Source: Macrosoma leucophasiata | Lineage: Eukaryota; Arthropoda; Insecta; Lepidoptera; Hedylidae | DNA length: 64,000 bases | Direction: 5' to 3' | Assembly (NCBI GenBank): GCA_036365455.1 | Contig: JAWQUS010000008.1 | Coordinates: 19,513,501-19,577,500, forward strand | Shown here: positions 10,693-21,400 of the stretch, piece by piece | How positions within the stretch are numbered: the stretch's first letter is position 1 | Layout: every line of letters begins with the position of its first letter | Program-made: the position numbers and the translations under genes | The notes under the pieces: model-generated | What the model was told of the DNA's origin: nothing | The model's input: the letters and a program-made list of their open reading frames with translations, nothing else | The model's database searches: none

Positions 10693-11247
10693 TTAGGATC
10701 CCACCGCAGAATCATTTCGTTCATCCAGATATGCTGCAAACCTATTATTATTTTTATGCATATTTATAATCTAGAGAATATATTATATATCCACTAGGTT
10801 TCCAATCAAAATTTGGCCGCTAGTAGCTTAATTATTTTTTTTTTATTTTAAACAGCCAGCAACTTTGATTTGCGGCTGATTTGATTTAATCATAATAATG
10901 AGAAAAAAAATAGCTTTATTTTGATTTACTATAAATAATATATGTAGGTACCTACGTTATATGTAATAATTATCGGAGGAATACGTCCATAGTTATCGGA
11001 GCGGAACGATAATAGCGTGATTTTTCAGAGTCTTTATACAAAATGCCGTGAGGTGAACAATATTTTATTGAAAGAACAAGTGAAAAAAAATTATTTCCCA
11101 AAAAAAAATATAAAAAATACTTGCGGCCAAATGTTGATTGGCAACTTAGTGGATATATATTCTCTAGATTATAAATATGCATACAAATTAGGGTTGTGTA
11201 GGCATATCTGGATGAACGAAATGATTCTGCAGTGGGATCCTAACATA
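10693..11247. mobile_element. Long-TIR fold-back/MITE, about 555 bp
   Basis: The left arm (about 10693-10835) and right arm (about 11113-11247) are inverted copies with small indels. Both read through ttaggatcccac, gaatcatttcgttcatccag and ataatctagagaatata to ggccgc. The middle is AT-rich, with no transposase. Confidence 0.75.
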
Positions 11248-11440
11248 ATATACAACCATTGATGTTTTCGATTATTTTTGTAGGGAACGAAGAAAACAAA
11301 AAATCCACCTGTATTTTTTTGTCATACTAATTAAGCTCCGAGTTCCATTTAACAACAAAAATATATTTTCAATAAGATATTAACGAGTTCCTCGCCCACT
11401 TTGTTTAGACTATCTGTTTTATTTATAAATAATTTTATTA

Positions 11441-12689
11441 GGTTGGGGAAAAAGTTTCTTCGCATTTTTTAAGATAATTCAAAACATTTTTTAATATAGT
11501 TTATTTAAATTTAACTAAAGTATGTATGTACCATTTTGTTCGATAACCTTTTGCCATCTTGTAGGTAGGGACATGATCCCATTGCTATAAAAATTTTGGG
11601 ACTTCTCATCAAAATACCGCGACAAGTGGATTTGGCAGTCCTCTCGTGATGTTAACCTAACATTGCATAAAGAATTCTGAAGAGACCGAAACAGGTGGAA
11701 ATCTGAAGGTGCAAGGTCAGGACTATACGGCGGATGCATTAACACCTCCCAGCCAAACTATCTTAATTTTTGCTGAGTGGCTATAGATGTGTGAGGTCTA
11801 GCGTTATCATGATGAAACACCACACCCCTTCTGTTGATCAATTCCGGCCGCTTTCTCTCAACTTCTTGCTTTAATCTCATCAGTTGTTCGCAGTAGAGTT
11901 CAGAATCGATAGTCCTGCCTGGTGGTAATAGCTCATAATGAATTATACCCTTCCAATCCCACCACACACACAACATCACCTTATTGCGAGTTAACCCGGG
12001 TTTCACCACAGTCTGTGAAGCCTGACCGGCCTTTGACCACGACCTTTTTCGCACGTTCTTGTCGTACGTGATCCACTTTTCATCACCAGGTATCAGCTTC
12101 TTCAAAAATGATTCGGTTTCATTACGTCGTAATAAAGAATCACAAATGAGTACACGGTTCATTGGGTTTCTTTCAATGAGCTCGTGAGGTACCCAAATAT
12201 CGAGCTTTTTTTTGGTACCCAGCTTTTTCAAATGCGCCAAAACTGTTTTGTGATCAATTCTCAGTTCTTCAGCTACGTCGTAACTACTGATATGTCGATC
12301 TTGCTCCACTTTTTCAAAAATGGCATCCATTTTATCCGTAATAGGGCGACCAGAGCGAGGTGCATCTTTGACATCAAAATTTCCGGATTGAAAACGCTTA
12401 CACCAAATTTGTGCTACTCTCACAGACACTGCACTAGGTCCATAAACATCGCAAATTTTTTTCGCGGCTTGCGTTGCATTTTTACTTTTTTTGTAGTAAA
12501 ATTTTAAAATGTATCGAATTTCTTCATTAGATTCACTCATCTTGACAGTACGAAAAACAAATGAAAATCACACATTTGCCCAATTTGAATTTGGAATTGT
12601 GTTGAATGATACCAAAACCAGCCAGATACAAATACTACAAAGAGTTTTTATTACAAGTTCATACATGCGAAAAGACTTTTTCCCCAACC
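11441..12689 (-). mobile_element. mariner element copy 1 (cecropia-type)
   Basis: A 1.25-kb Tc1/mariner element bounded by inverted repeats starting GGTTGGGGAAAAAGT at both ends, with TA on each side (11439-11440 and 12690-12691). It contains one transposase frame on the minus strand with a single nonsense codon. Confidence 0.9.
11515..12540 (-). pseudogene. mariner transposase, one in-frame stop
   Basis: The frame is 341 codons long, the full mariner length. It starts MSESNEEIRYILKFYYKK. The N-terminal helix-turn-helix DNA-binding part runs to about residue 115. The DDD catalytic domain then has GDEKWITYD, HHDNARPHTS and, after the stop, YSPDLAPSDFHLF, so all three aspartates of the D,D34D triad are preserved. 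A TAG at 11758-11760 replaces a codon that is GAG in copy 2. Otherwise the two copies are very similar. A complete enzyme would cut and paste the element into TA sites; this copy would make a 260-residue product lacking the third aspartate. Confidence 0.92.
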
Positions 12690-13420
12690 TATTATTTCGA
12701 GGCTTTTGTCCACTGGAAGACATATATGTCAGCCCCATCATAATCTACATAATCTATAATATACACCTATTCATTGAAAAATACACTTATTTATGCAATG
12801 ATGTCATACAAATACTACTTAACATTGATTTTGCTGCATCACTAAACGGTTGTCCTGATATAGCTGTAATTGCTACGAATACAACATCGTAATATATTCG
12901 TAGAATGTGTAAAACTTGAAAGAGAAGATAATTATTTATGCAAACATATAAAATCAATAAATATGAAAATTACAGCTATGTCAGGACAACCGTTTAATGA
13001 TACAGCAAACCGTTTAAAATCTACTTTCCTCATTAAAAATCCGAATTGGTTCGAGGGACAGTGGCCAGATCGTAACCTACGTGTTAATATAGGTAATAAA
13101 ACTTCTGCTAACATTACTTTGCATAAACCAGAGGATTTGAGGAAGCTGATTTTGTATGATTTTATACCATATACCCTTGTGTTTGCTCCTTTCGTCAAAT
13201 TATTCTTTAAACTAGAATATCTAGATCATCATCTTTGTTCTTTAGAGTGTCTTAAAGTAAGTAGGCCATGGAAAAATCAACTTTTAATCTTGTTAATTAG
13301 GGTTCGATTTCATTGAAATAATATGAACTTAATTAATGTTACTGATTGTAGTTTTCAAAATACTCAAGTTTGAACTGTCAAATATTTACATATCAGATTT
13401 TTTTTTACCAGGGTAAAATG
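12690..13420. other. Unassigned DNA with a short inverted repeat
   Basis: 'cggttgtcctgatatagctg' at 12847-12866 recurs inverted near 12975-12994, with further partial pairing of the flanks. No recognised element. Confidence 0.4.
12870..13316 (+). CDS. Unrecognised 148-codon open frame
   Basis: The frame starts at a Met at 12870. It has no recognised domain; the middle is polar (NPNWFEGQWPDRN) and the last third is hydrophobic (YTLVFAPFVKLFFKLEYL). A good 5' splice consensus, AAAGTAAGT, lies near 13254-13262 and could end an exon. It partly overlaps the short inverted repeat, which argues for a transposon fragment. Function unknown. Confidence 0.2.
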   Translation: MLRIQHRNIFVECVKLEREDNYLCKHIKSINMKITAMSGQPFNDTANRLKSTFLIKNPNWFEGQWPDRNLRVNIGNKTSANITLHKPEDLRKLILYDFIPYTLVFAPFVKLFFKLEYLDHHLCSLECLKVSRPWKNQLLILLIRVRFH

Positions 13421-13424
13421 CGTT

Positions 13425-13965
13425 ACGTATACCCTACCCGTGGGGAGAAGGGTGGGTTATGTGACACTCCCGGAAAGGACATCCATCTACCCATTGAAAA
13501 CCCCTGGGTGTTCCGATTCGCGCGGAACACATGCACGCCATCCAGCCCGGGACTTTTCCATCTCGCAGCGACCTTCAGGCGTCGGTGTAGGGGATGTCCG
13601 TCGCAAGAAGGTCCCTGCCCCGACCACTTACAAAACCAGGCGTCCCAAGACGCCCAGGTGGAGGGGTCCAGGGACCTCCGGGCAGTGAGAGTGTCAGGGT
13701 CGAACTGACCCTCAATCGCCCCTCCGCGGTCCCACCACATCCCTATCTGATGATCGGACCACCGCTTAATGGCTGGGGTTAAGGTGCAGGGTCAACGATA
13801 TACCCGTACACCTACCTCTTACCCAGCCGTCTCCTCAACACAGCAACGAGTGGCGCAAACGCCGCTCCCTCTCTGGGTTTCTCTTAGCTTCACCGGTATG
13901 GGGACAAACACCAGGTACTGAGCGCCCCTGCCACGACGAAGCGAAGACCCTAACTAATGGCCAAC
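13425..13965 (+). mobile_element. GC-rich block resembling a LINE 5' UTR
   Basis: Sharply GC-rich compared with its flanks, with phrases such as cattgaaaacccctgggtgt, ggtgggttatgtgacactcc and gcccctgccacgacgaagcg. Similar GC-rich leaders precede R1-type LINEs in Lepidoptera, but this assignment is from memory. Several overlapping frames are open on both strands, as expected for GC-rich DNA. No reverse transcriptase follows. Confidence 0.35.
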
Positions 13966-14046
13966 AACAAAAATGATTTAACTTGGATTTTAAGCTCAAG
14001 TTCAAATTAAAACTTGATTAAAACATTGGTTAAAAATCACAAAACA

Positions 14047-14104
14047 GTAAAAAGTTAGAAAGACTATGCCATAAGGCGTCCCCACAGACTTTCTAACTTT
14101 TTAC
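14047..14104. repeat. Short imperfect inverted repeat
   Basis: gtaaaaagttagaaagact pairs with agactttctaactttttac across a short loop. It may be the fused ends of a small MITE. Confidence 0.5.
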
Positions 14105-15600
14105 CAGTTTAGAGCTAACTCATGAACGTAACGTATAGCAGTTCAACATAACATCTTCGTCTTGCCCAGGTTTATTTTATGGCCCACTCGTTGCGAGGAA
14201 AATATGATTTTATTTTCAATGTGGACTGTGACAGCGGTTTCAATATGAAAATTAATCGGTAGCAATTTTTTCCTATTCTGTGCAATTAATAATTAACTAC
14301 CATTAATTTTCAAGAGTTTTTCTTCCATGTAACCGGAAAGGTGGTCACTTGTAGCCCCACCTCCGTGATTCGCGTATCCCACCAATCGCATCACTAGCGC
14401 CAATAGCTCTCCGAGATCGGACGCGCAGCGCGCATCCCTTTTGACCATCAGTCCTCCGAAAGGACCACGGAATGCTGACGTATTACTGACGCGATCGTCC
14501 AACAACCCGATGGTGAAAGGTTGAAATAAAATTTTGACCTCCGTGAATTTTCTCGAAGTCTATCTAATATTCGTTTCCACTCAATTTAACATCGGACGTG
14601 AAAAACGTGAAAGTGCGATTCAAAATTTTTTCTTTTGTTTTTTCTTTGTTCTATAAACTTTAACAACTTCTTCTTCATGTTGTTATTAGTGGTGGTCGTA
14701 GCTTGCGTCATTTATTATTTCATTAATAATCGTGAGGAGCAGCCGCCGCCACCAAGGCGTCGGCGTTGCAGCAGATGTTTGCGTTAAAGGATTTCTTTAC
14801 AAGTAAGGTTTAACTTTAGTCACGAGCCCATAGCTAAAAACAAAAGATGTTTGTTGAATTATTTGAACATTAAAACTTTTGTTTGACAAAAATTTATGTC
14901 TATCTATTGTCATTTTGGATTGGCATCGTCACTATTCAAATCGTATTTGATCGTGCCCCTCCAAAGTAAGGAAAAGTTAAAGTTTTGCCACGTGAATAAG
15001 ATAAAAACATCGCGCTCAGTGGACCTACAGTGACAAAGCAACAAGTAGGCGACCTGTTGAATGTATACGACGCGACGGTTCGGGAAAACAAAAACAAATG
15101 CTCGTCGTCTGTTCTTGGTGGTATAGTTTCTTTGAGTAATAATAATCTAATAATATAAAAATAAGTCGGGTTTTCCTTCCTGACGCTATAACTTTAGAAC
15201 GCTCGAACCGATTTCCACGGTTTTACATTCGTTGGAAAGGTCTAGGGCTCCATTTGGTTTATAGAAATTTAAGAAAATTCAGGATTATAAAACGACATCA
15301 ACGCGGGCGAAGCCGCGGACAACAGCTAGAATTAGATATAAAATTTCTACTTGATTACAAAACTCCCTTAATTTACTAAATGTCCGGTAAGTAAATAAAT
15401 AACTATTGTTATAAAATAAACTGTTATTTTGTCTGCAATCCATTTTATTCGTTACCCAATATTTAACTGTAAAGAATTCATATTTCACATTAATATCCTT
15501 TACATTTTAACGATTCCTTTTTTCTGTAATATTTCTAGAACGCGTACCTAATAAACAAATAAATTGCTCATCAGAGGAACTGTAATATAATATAATTGAC
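14105..15600. other. No gene seen; LINE-tail scrap
   Basis: Mostly unassigned. At 15299-15330 the inverse of the common tail 'cccgcggcttcgcccgcgt' appears, a 3' module seen again at 61280. Confidence 0.4.
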
Positions 15601-15714
15601 TTCATCGACATCACATCACAAGCCGATGGTGGAGCTCCATTGGCGGAGCTCTCACGCTATCCCATCTATCTGAAGCCAAACTATTCGGCGCCGTAGCGTT
15701 TTTTTAAATAAATA

Positions 15715-15918
15715 AAAAAAAAATACGCTTACACTTACAGCCCCACAGTAGGTATAAACCTGTGTCGTGGGTGCCGTTGTACACATACAACACATACACA
15801 AACACCCAGACCCGAAACAAATATCTGTAGGCCATACAAATATTTGTCCCGGTGCGAGGATCGAACCCGCGACCCTTCGAATCAAACGGTCGTCTCACAC
15901 CGCTGGACTAACCGGGTC
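15715..15918 (-). mobile_element. SINE B (second tRNA-headed SINE)
   Basis: The complement begins with a tRNA-like head (cggttagtccagcggtgtga, then gggtcgcgggttcgatcctc as B box) and continues gcaccgggacaaatatttgt and cgggtctgggtgtttgtgta. Related pieces are at 44650-44785 and 62385-62535. It is not a tRNA gene, because no matching acceptor stem is present. Confidence 0.7.
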
Positions 15919-15925
15919 GTAAGCG

Positions 15926-16015
15926 TTGAAGTTATATGTTTGGTCCGTAATTTTTAGAGGCAAAACGTTATATGAAGTTATATGTTTGGTCCGTAATTTT
16001 TAGAGGCAAAACGAA
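15926..16015. repeat. Tandem 46-bp duplication
   Basis: 'gaagttatatgtttggtccg' plus taatttttagaggcaaaacg occurs twice in direct tandem. Confidence 0.75.
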
Positions 16016-16605
16016 CGCCTTTTGGCTAAGATCGCATCTGGGTGGATAACTCCTTGTTTACGTTCAAAGGTGGATGTAGTATTTATTTACGACTAACCAG
16101 CCGAGCCGACAAACTTCGTATTGCCTCAGAATTAAATATTTTTTTTTTTTTTTTTTTTTATTTTTTTTTTATTAATTCACAAAATCCACAGATCTTAAAG
16201 GTACTTACATTTAACTTATATATATATATCTTACATCCAATTACGGATTTACTTTATATATGTAAAAATAATAAAATAACAGTCACTAAAGAGCAGCACG
16301 GTGTTGATTGTATACATTACTATAGGTAGGGTACATTAAATTGTGAAAAGATAGTGGTAGGTACACATTCATATAGCAAACAAATAATGTATTGTACATA
16401 ATGATGAGTCACATAGGTATTATATATGTACGATAAACAAAATTAACTATTCGGCTAATTCCAATAATGAATTTGAAAATGATCAATTATGTTATATCAG
16501 GGAACTGGCCGCTTGATCACGTAGGAACCTTTCTTAGTAAGTAGTAGCAACACGTTAAAAACCTTCGCTTTTCGTCCTTAAAATTATAAGATATTTTACT
16601 GTGTA

Positions 16606-16608
<3 letters not shown>
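16016..16608. other. Low-complexity AT-rich DNA
   Basis: Contains a T-rich tract (16139-16171) and a scrap of repeat G (16106-16128). No gene seen. Confidence 0.4.

Positions 16609-16677
<69 letters not shown>
16609..16677. repeat. (GT)n microsatellite at LINE B 3' end
   Basis: About 34 GT units on the + strand. In LINE B orientation it is (CA)n about 45 nt after the ORF2 stop, so it may be the expanded 3' tail of the element. Confidence 0.85.
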
Positions 16678-16681
<4 letters not shown>

Positions 16682-16723
16682 TTTATGCAAGATTTATGAA
16701 AATAATTAATATACTCAATTCTC

Positions 16724-19663
16724 TTATGTTTCTAATTCCTGTATTATTTCGATTACAGATTTCTTAAAATATTGTTTTTTACTATTAAATAAGTCAACCG
16801 AGCAAAATTTTTTATTAAAGATTTTTTTCGTTCGATTGATTACTGAATTTTCGAAGTAATTAGTACGGGTACGAGGGAGATGGAACAGTGGGGTATCTCT
16901 ACGTCGGTAAGTAGGAGTTCGCAATTGAAGGAATAACTCGGTAAGATGGGGACTGTCGATTGTTCCGTGGCAAACATTATGGAGAAATAGCATGTCAAGA
17001 AGAGATCTCCTGTCTTTGAGAGATAAAACATTGTGAAACTTACAGGTTTGCTTATAATCAGTGCATTTGTGCTGCGAGCGGTAATTTAGGTGTTTTAAAA
17101 ATTTTGATTGTATTTTTTCTAAATCCTGAATATATGATATATATTGTGGACTCCAGATATTACTACAATACTCGAGAACACTTCTGACATGAGCAAAATA
17201 TAATAGTTTGAGACAGTCAGAGTTTGAGAAATATTTACTGACACGCAAAATAAAACCTAGATTTTTATATGATCTACTAATAATATCAGTAATATGTTCG
17301 TTAAATGTTAATTTTTGATCTAGTAAAACTCCCAAATCCCTGACAAGGTGTGTTTTTTTAATAGGTATGTCATTAAACATATATTTAGAGTCTATTGTTT
17401 TTTTCTTTCTGGAAAATGACATAAACATACATTTATCGACATTTACAGTTATCCCATTATCAGAATAGTATTTGTTTAAATTATTCAAGTCCTGTTGAAG
17501 TTTGTCGCAGTCTAGCTGATTATTAATATTTAGGTAAATTTTTGTGTCATCGGCGTACATAAGGTAGTCGGCGCCGTGTTGAAAGCATTTACCTACGTCA
17601 TATAAATAGACTGCATACAGCAAAGGAGCCAATATTGATCCTTGGGGCACGCCAGAAGGAATATCTATGAAATTAGAACGATGCCCACCGACGACAACAG
17701 CCTGACAGCGATTGCGGAGATAAGATTCCATCCACCGTAAAAGATCGCCACAAATTCCTAGTTCTTGTAGTTTGCGAAGAAGGATAGTATGAACAACGCG
17801 GTCGAATGCTTTTTCGAAATCCGTATAAATTACATCCACTTGCGAACCACCATCCATACCTTGCAAAACAGAGTTTGTGAAGATTGCTAAGTTAGTGTTA
17901 GAGGAACGCCCCTTTATAAAGCCATGTTGCTGATGTGGTATGTTAGGGTAGATAAAAGGGTATAGATGATAATGTACTGTCTTTTCCATTAACTTAGATA
18001 ATGTATTCAGAATAGAGATAGGGCGGTAGTTCGCAATCGAGGTTTTTGTTCCTTTTTTATGTATCGGAATAATGAGAGCAGTTTTCCAAATCTCAGGCAC
18101 ATAACCTTCATGAAAACAGCGATTGAAAATATATGTGATGGGCCCAGCTAACGCATCTGCGCAATTAGCATAGAAAATTGGAGGTATCCCATCACTACCA
18201 GCACCTTTAGCGGAGTCAAGGGTTTGTAGTAATTTTTCGACAAAGCTAATTGTTACATTGATACTGTGAAGCGTATCGTTACTATTCGATTGTATAGGGG
18301 CTGATGTATTACTGGTCGTAGGAAAAGAAAAATTTTTATAGAAGAACTCGTTGAAAGCCAAACAAATCTCTACTTCGCTTGTTAACCTTTTATTTGTATA
18401 GAACATATATTTCGGGTAACCGGTAGTTTTTCTTCTTTTAGAATTCGTGAAAGACCAGAGTAGTTTAGGATTTGACTTAATTTTATTTTCCATTGATTTG
18501 ATATAGAATTGATAACATTTTGTATCAAGGTTTTTTACTTTAGCTCGTAATTCTGAAAATATTTGATATTCTTGTTTATTTTTATATAATTTCCAATATT
18601 GATGTGCTTTGGCTTTCTCTTTTATCAAACAAATCAGTTCCTTGTTATACCACACTGGGTATGAGCGAGTATTGGATATAGTTACTTGAGGCACATATAG
18701 TTGTATTCCCTTGTTAAGAGTAGCATATAAATTATTTACTGCTTGTGATATGTCACACGATGAAAGAAGATCCTGCCAGTCTATATTATTAAAAAAGTTA
18801 TTTAGAGAAAAATAATCAGCCCTCCGAAATAGAAGCTTCTTTACTGGTGCCGGTTTTAAAGGTGGTATAACAATGTCAGTAGCATCAATGATAAGTGACG
18901 GGTGGTAAATATCTTCCTTGACTAGAGGGTTGTCTGATTTTTGTAATCCAACGCAGAAGTTAGCAAAGACTAAATCAAGAGTATTTGAGTGTGAGTTAGT
19001 AAAGGTATTATATTGATTAAATCCCATAAACGACATCTGATTTATTAACAAAGCCGCAGAACTTTGTATTTCGACAGAACCCTTTTTTAACAGAGTATGA
19101 TTGTCCGACGACCATTGAATACATGGTAAATTGAAATCGCCCGCTAAAATGATACTATCTGTAGGATGCGTATCGACAATATAAGATAAAATGTCAAGTA
19201 AAGTGTTTATACGTGTAGGAATCATTCTATCGGGTGGCAGGTATAGCACACCGATATGGAGCTCGCCGTGCGATTGGTCAGCGCTCGAATTGGTATCAGA
19301 AGAGGAGCCCGATGATTTACCACATATCGTGTTTTTAGGTATAGTGACCCAGACGCATTCGAGATCGCCTCGTTGCCACTCGGGGCGCGCCCGGGCACCG
19401 AGCCGCGTCGTGCTCATTATCATTACGCCACCGCCGAGCGAACCCCGGTCACGGCGGAATACCTCATATAGGTTGTTACTAAGCTCACTATCCTGTATTC
19501 CATCACAAAGCCATGTTTCCGTGATAAGAATAATATCTGCCTCACATAGTTGTGCATTATTGTAAAAATCATTCGTCTTAGTTCGAAGCCCGCGTACATT
19601 TTGATAGAAAAAATTTAAATTACTATATGTATTAGATAGTTCGGTAAAGAGTGTGGTAGTATA
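16724..19663 (-). CDS. LINE B ORF2: APE endonuclease-reverse transcriptase
   Basis: The open frame spans 979 codons from just after a TGA at 19664-19666. The first Met is at 19423, but clear endonuclease sequence lies upstream of it (NFFYQNVRGLRTK, then ILITETWL with the metal-binding Glu). The true protein must therefore begin before the first AUG, or the start has been lost. Downstream come the endonuclease motif LAGDFNLP, then the reverse transcriptase: PIHKKGTKTSIANYRPIS, motif A YTDFEKAFDRV (about residue 533 from the Met), GVPQGSILAPLL, and motif C MYADDTKIY (about 622). The C-terminus has a usual LINE thumb/connection region (LEYCSNIWSP, LFLHNVCHG). It would carry out target-primed reverse transcription. 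No frameshift is visible. Clade placement needs a tree. Confidence 0.9.
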   Translation of the reverse strand, partial: YTTTLFTELSNTYSNLNFFYQNVRGLRTKTNDFYNNAQLCEADIILITETWLCDGIQDSELSNNLYEVFRRDRGSLGGGVMIMSTTRLGARARPEWQRGDLECVWVTIPKNTICGKSSGSSSDTNSSADQSHGELHIGVLYLPPDRMIPTRINTLLDILSYIVDTHPTDSIILAGDFNLPCIQWSSDNHTLLKKGSVEIQSSAALLINQMSFMGFNQYNTFTNSHSNTLDLVFANFCVGLQKSDNPLVKEDIYHPSLIIDATDIVIPPLKPAPVKKLLFRRADYFSLNNFFNNIDWQDLLSSCDISQAVNNLYATLNKGIQLYVPQVTISNTRSYPVWYNKELICLIKEKAKAHQYWKLYKNKQEYQIFSELRAKVKNLDTKCYQFYIKSMENKIKSNPKLLWSFTNSKRRKTTGYPKYMFYTNKRLTSEVEICLAFNEFFYKNFSFPTTSNTSAPIQSNSNDTLHSINVTISFVEKLLQTLDSAKGAGSDGIPPIFYANCADALAGPITYIFNRCFHEGYVPEIWKTALIIPIHKKGTKTSIANYRPISILNTLSKLMEKTVHYHLYPFIYPNIPHQQHGFIKGRSSNTNLAIFTNSVLQGMDGGSQVDVIYTDFEKAFDRVVHTILLRKLQELGICGDLLRWMESYLRNRCQAVVVGGHRSNFIDIPSGVPQGSILAPLLYAVYLYDVGKCFQHGADYLMYADDTKIYLNINNQLDCDKLQQDLNNLNKYYSDNGITVNVDKCMFMSFSRKKKTIDSKYMFNDIPIKKTHLVRDLGVLLDQKLTFNEHITDIISRSYKNLGFILRVSKYFSNSDCLKLLYFAHVRSVLEYCSNIWSPQYISYIQDLEKIQSKFLKHLNYRSQHKCTDYKQTCKFHNVLSLKDRRSLLDMLFLHNVCHGTIDSPHLTELFLQLRTPTYRRRDTPLFHLPRTRTNYFENSVINRTKKIFNKKFCSVDLFNSKKQYFKKSVIEIIQELET

Positions 19664-19666
19664 TCA

Positions 19667-20107
19667 TATAGGTATATCTATTATAAGTACGGTGACAGTA
19701 TATAAAGAAATCTAAAAGGTATATTGGTATGGTAAAATACGTGAAATGAACAATAATTGTCGATAATGATTTATTATATATTTGGATATGAAAAGTACAA
19801 CGGTATATTTTGCGAATTTTGGTACGAATAAGACTTATTACAGATAGGGTTATGAAGTTTTTATAAGAGTGCATGATTATTAAATGTGTGTTGTGTAAAA
19901 AGGTATGTGTCGTATAAATTGTGTTATATACGTTAAGTGGTCTAGTAGAAGGGAGTGTTATTGTGTTATTATGTGTGTGTTCTGTTGAATTTATGGTGTG
20001 TGGTGAATATGGTTGTATTTCCTGTGATTCTGGTGAGTGTTTACTTATGTTATAATGAAGGATGCGACGAAGGTTTTTAGCAGTAAGGAAGCTAAGATAG
20101 AATATAA
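19667..20107 (-). other. LINE B inter-ORF region with overlapping open frame
   Basis: This AT-rich gap lies between ORF1 and ORF2. A 189-codon frame (20201-19632) in a different phase overlaps the end of ORF1 and the start of the ORF2 frame. Its composition is Tyr/Thr/Ile/His-rich, which fits chance readthrough of AT-rich DNA, but its position is notable. Confidence 0.4.
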
Positions 20108-21193
20108 TTACTTTATTTTTTCCAAGTCCAATGCACTTATTATCGGTATGGGAGGTGAAGTCTCGGTTTTTCTTATATAAATTCGACAGTTTTTTGTCCA
20201 TACATATTTATAATTGAATTCAGATGCTTTTGTTTTACACGATTTTAGTAATTGTTTGTTTTCTTTAGTCAAATGTTCATTAACATAGATTTTTTTAATT
20301 TCACACCCAATACCGAGATCCTCAGATGTCATACGACGGTGTTTTCGTGTGGCGGCTACAACAGCATCTTTTGTGGAGCGCTGTCGAAAGCGGGCCACGA
20401 TAGCTCGACCAATGACACCACCAACACCTCCGGCGAGGCGCCGCGGCTGCACCCGATGTGCAAACTCGATGTCACTGCTTTGCACAACAACACCTGCCTG
20501 GGCAGCGATTTTCACTATGACATCCGCGGTGGATTCGTCTTTCATTTCAGGCACCCCGATGACTTCGATGTTTTGTGTTCTGGACCACTGGTCTTGACGC
20601 GCCTGTCCGGCTTCGAGTGTCTTCACAAGGGTCTTCATTGCATCTAGTTCTTCACGTAGTTGGTTGTTTTGATCGCTTAGATGAGATATATCCGCCTTTG
20701 TGGTCGAGTAAAACTTGAAAATATCGTCGTATTGGCCGCTGAGGTATGCAACTGACTTTTCGAGACCCGTGATCCGATCACCTAAAACTTTGAACTGAGT
20801 CGTTATCGCGTCTGACACAGCTTTAGTAACTTCTTTCTTCAGAGTATCGGTAAACGTATCTTGGTCGGGCGTAATTACCTTCGCTTGCAGTGATGGAATA
20901 TCTGAGCCATCGCGCGGTGAGGTTGGGGTTGGTGTTCCTCTTCGGACTGTGACATTAGCGCGCCCGGCTTCGTCCGCTGGCATCGTTAATTGCAACTTCA
21001 CTGGAGTGTCGGAGTTACCGGTCTTAGGCTGTTTGCTGGTACAAAGCGGACATATCCAGGCACGAAGTTTATTCAAAGTGTCCGTAGTTAGATTGACACA
21101 CGCGACGTGGTAATGTTGTGTGCACGAGGAACGAGAACAAATGACCTTTTCGGAAGCCTTAACAGGCTTATTACACGCACTACAGTTGGTCAT
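20108..21193 (-). CDS. LINE B ORF1: PHD-finger RNA-binding protein
   Basis: 361 residues. Residues 4-51 form a Cys4-His-Cys3 PHD finger: C4, C7, C19, C24, H29, C32, C48 and C51. A Ser/Pro/Thr-rich linker follows. Residues about 130-205 look like a coiled coil (GDRITGLEKSVAYLSGQ, LSDQNNQLREELDAMKT). The last part (about 205-345) resembles the RNA-binding fold and C-terminal domain of LINE ORF1 proteins and the related baculovirus-FP-like family: RTQNIEVIGVPE, IEFAHRVQP, IVARFRQR, and YVNEHLTKENKQLL. Known ORF1 proteins of this type trimerise, coat the LINE RNA and act as chaperones. The start is the first Met, immediately before the zinc finger. Confidence 0.88.
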   Translation of the reverse strand: MTNCSACNKPVKASEKVICSRSSCTQHYHVACVNLTTDTLNKLRAWICPLCTSKQPKTGNSDTPVKLQLTMPADEAGRANVTVRRGTPTPTSPRDGSDIPSLQAKVITPDQDTFTDTLKKEVTKAVSDAITTQFKVLGDRITGLEKSVAYLSGQYDDIFKFYSTTKADISHLSDQNNQLREELDAMKTLVKTLEAGQARQDQWSRTQNIEVIGVPEMKDESTADVIVKIAAQAGVVVQSSDIEFAHRVQPRRLAGGVGGVIGRAIVARFRQRSTKDAVVAATRKHRRMTSEDLGIGCEIKKIYVNEHLTKENKQLLKSCKTKASEFNYKYVWTKNCRIYIRKTETSPPIPIISALDLEKIK

Positions 21194-21400
21194 ATTTGTT
21201 AAATACAGTTATTTCAAGCAAAATAGGTATAAATCACTGGTATTAGACACGAAATCAACGATTTTATATCAGGTTATGGAAGGATTGTATGTACGGTACC
21301 TTCAAAATATAATGTTATTTGACGTTTCTGCGCTCTGCGTACGTATTGGCGCAACGTCCACTCTTTACGACTGTTGACGACGTATGTGTCAAAGGTTTGA

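Larger units (their letters stand above)
16678..21400 (-). mobile_element. LINE B: near-complete two-ORF CR1/jockey-like retrotransposon
   Basis: The minus strand carries, in order, a short leader (to about 21400, boundary uncertain), ORF1 with a PHD finger (21193-20108), a 444-bp gap, and an endonuclease-reverse transcriptase ORF2 (19663-16724). A short 3' UTR and a (CA)n tail follow. A PHD-type ORF1 together with an APE endonuclease is typical of the CR1-like part of the non-LTR tree. ORF1 and ORF2 have no internal stops, so the copy is young. Confidence 0.85.

Noticed and set aside
13423..13782. Four overlapping frames in the GC-rich block
   Set aside because: High GC keeps all frames open; no domain recognised and no single preferred frame.
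16609..16677. Regulatory Z-DNA-type GT tract
   Set aside because: Its position right after LINE B suggests an expanded retroelement tail; no promoter context is visible.
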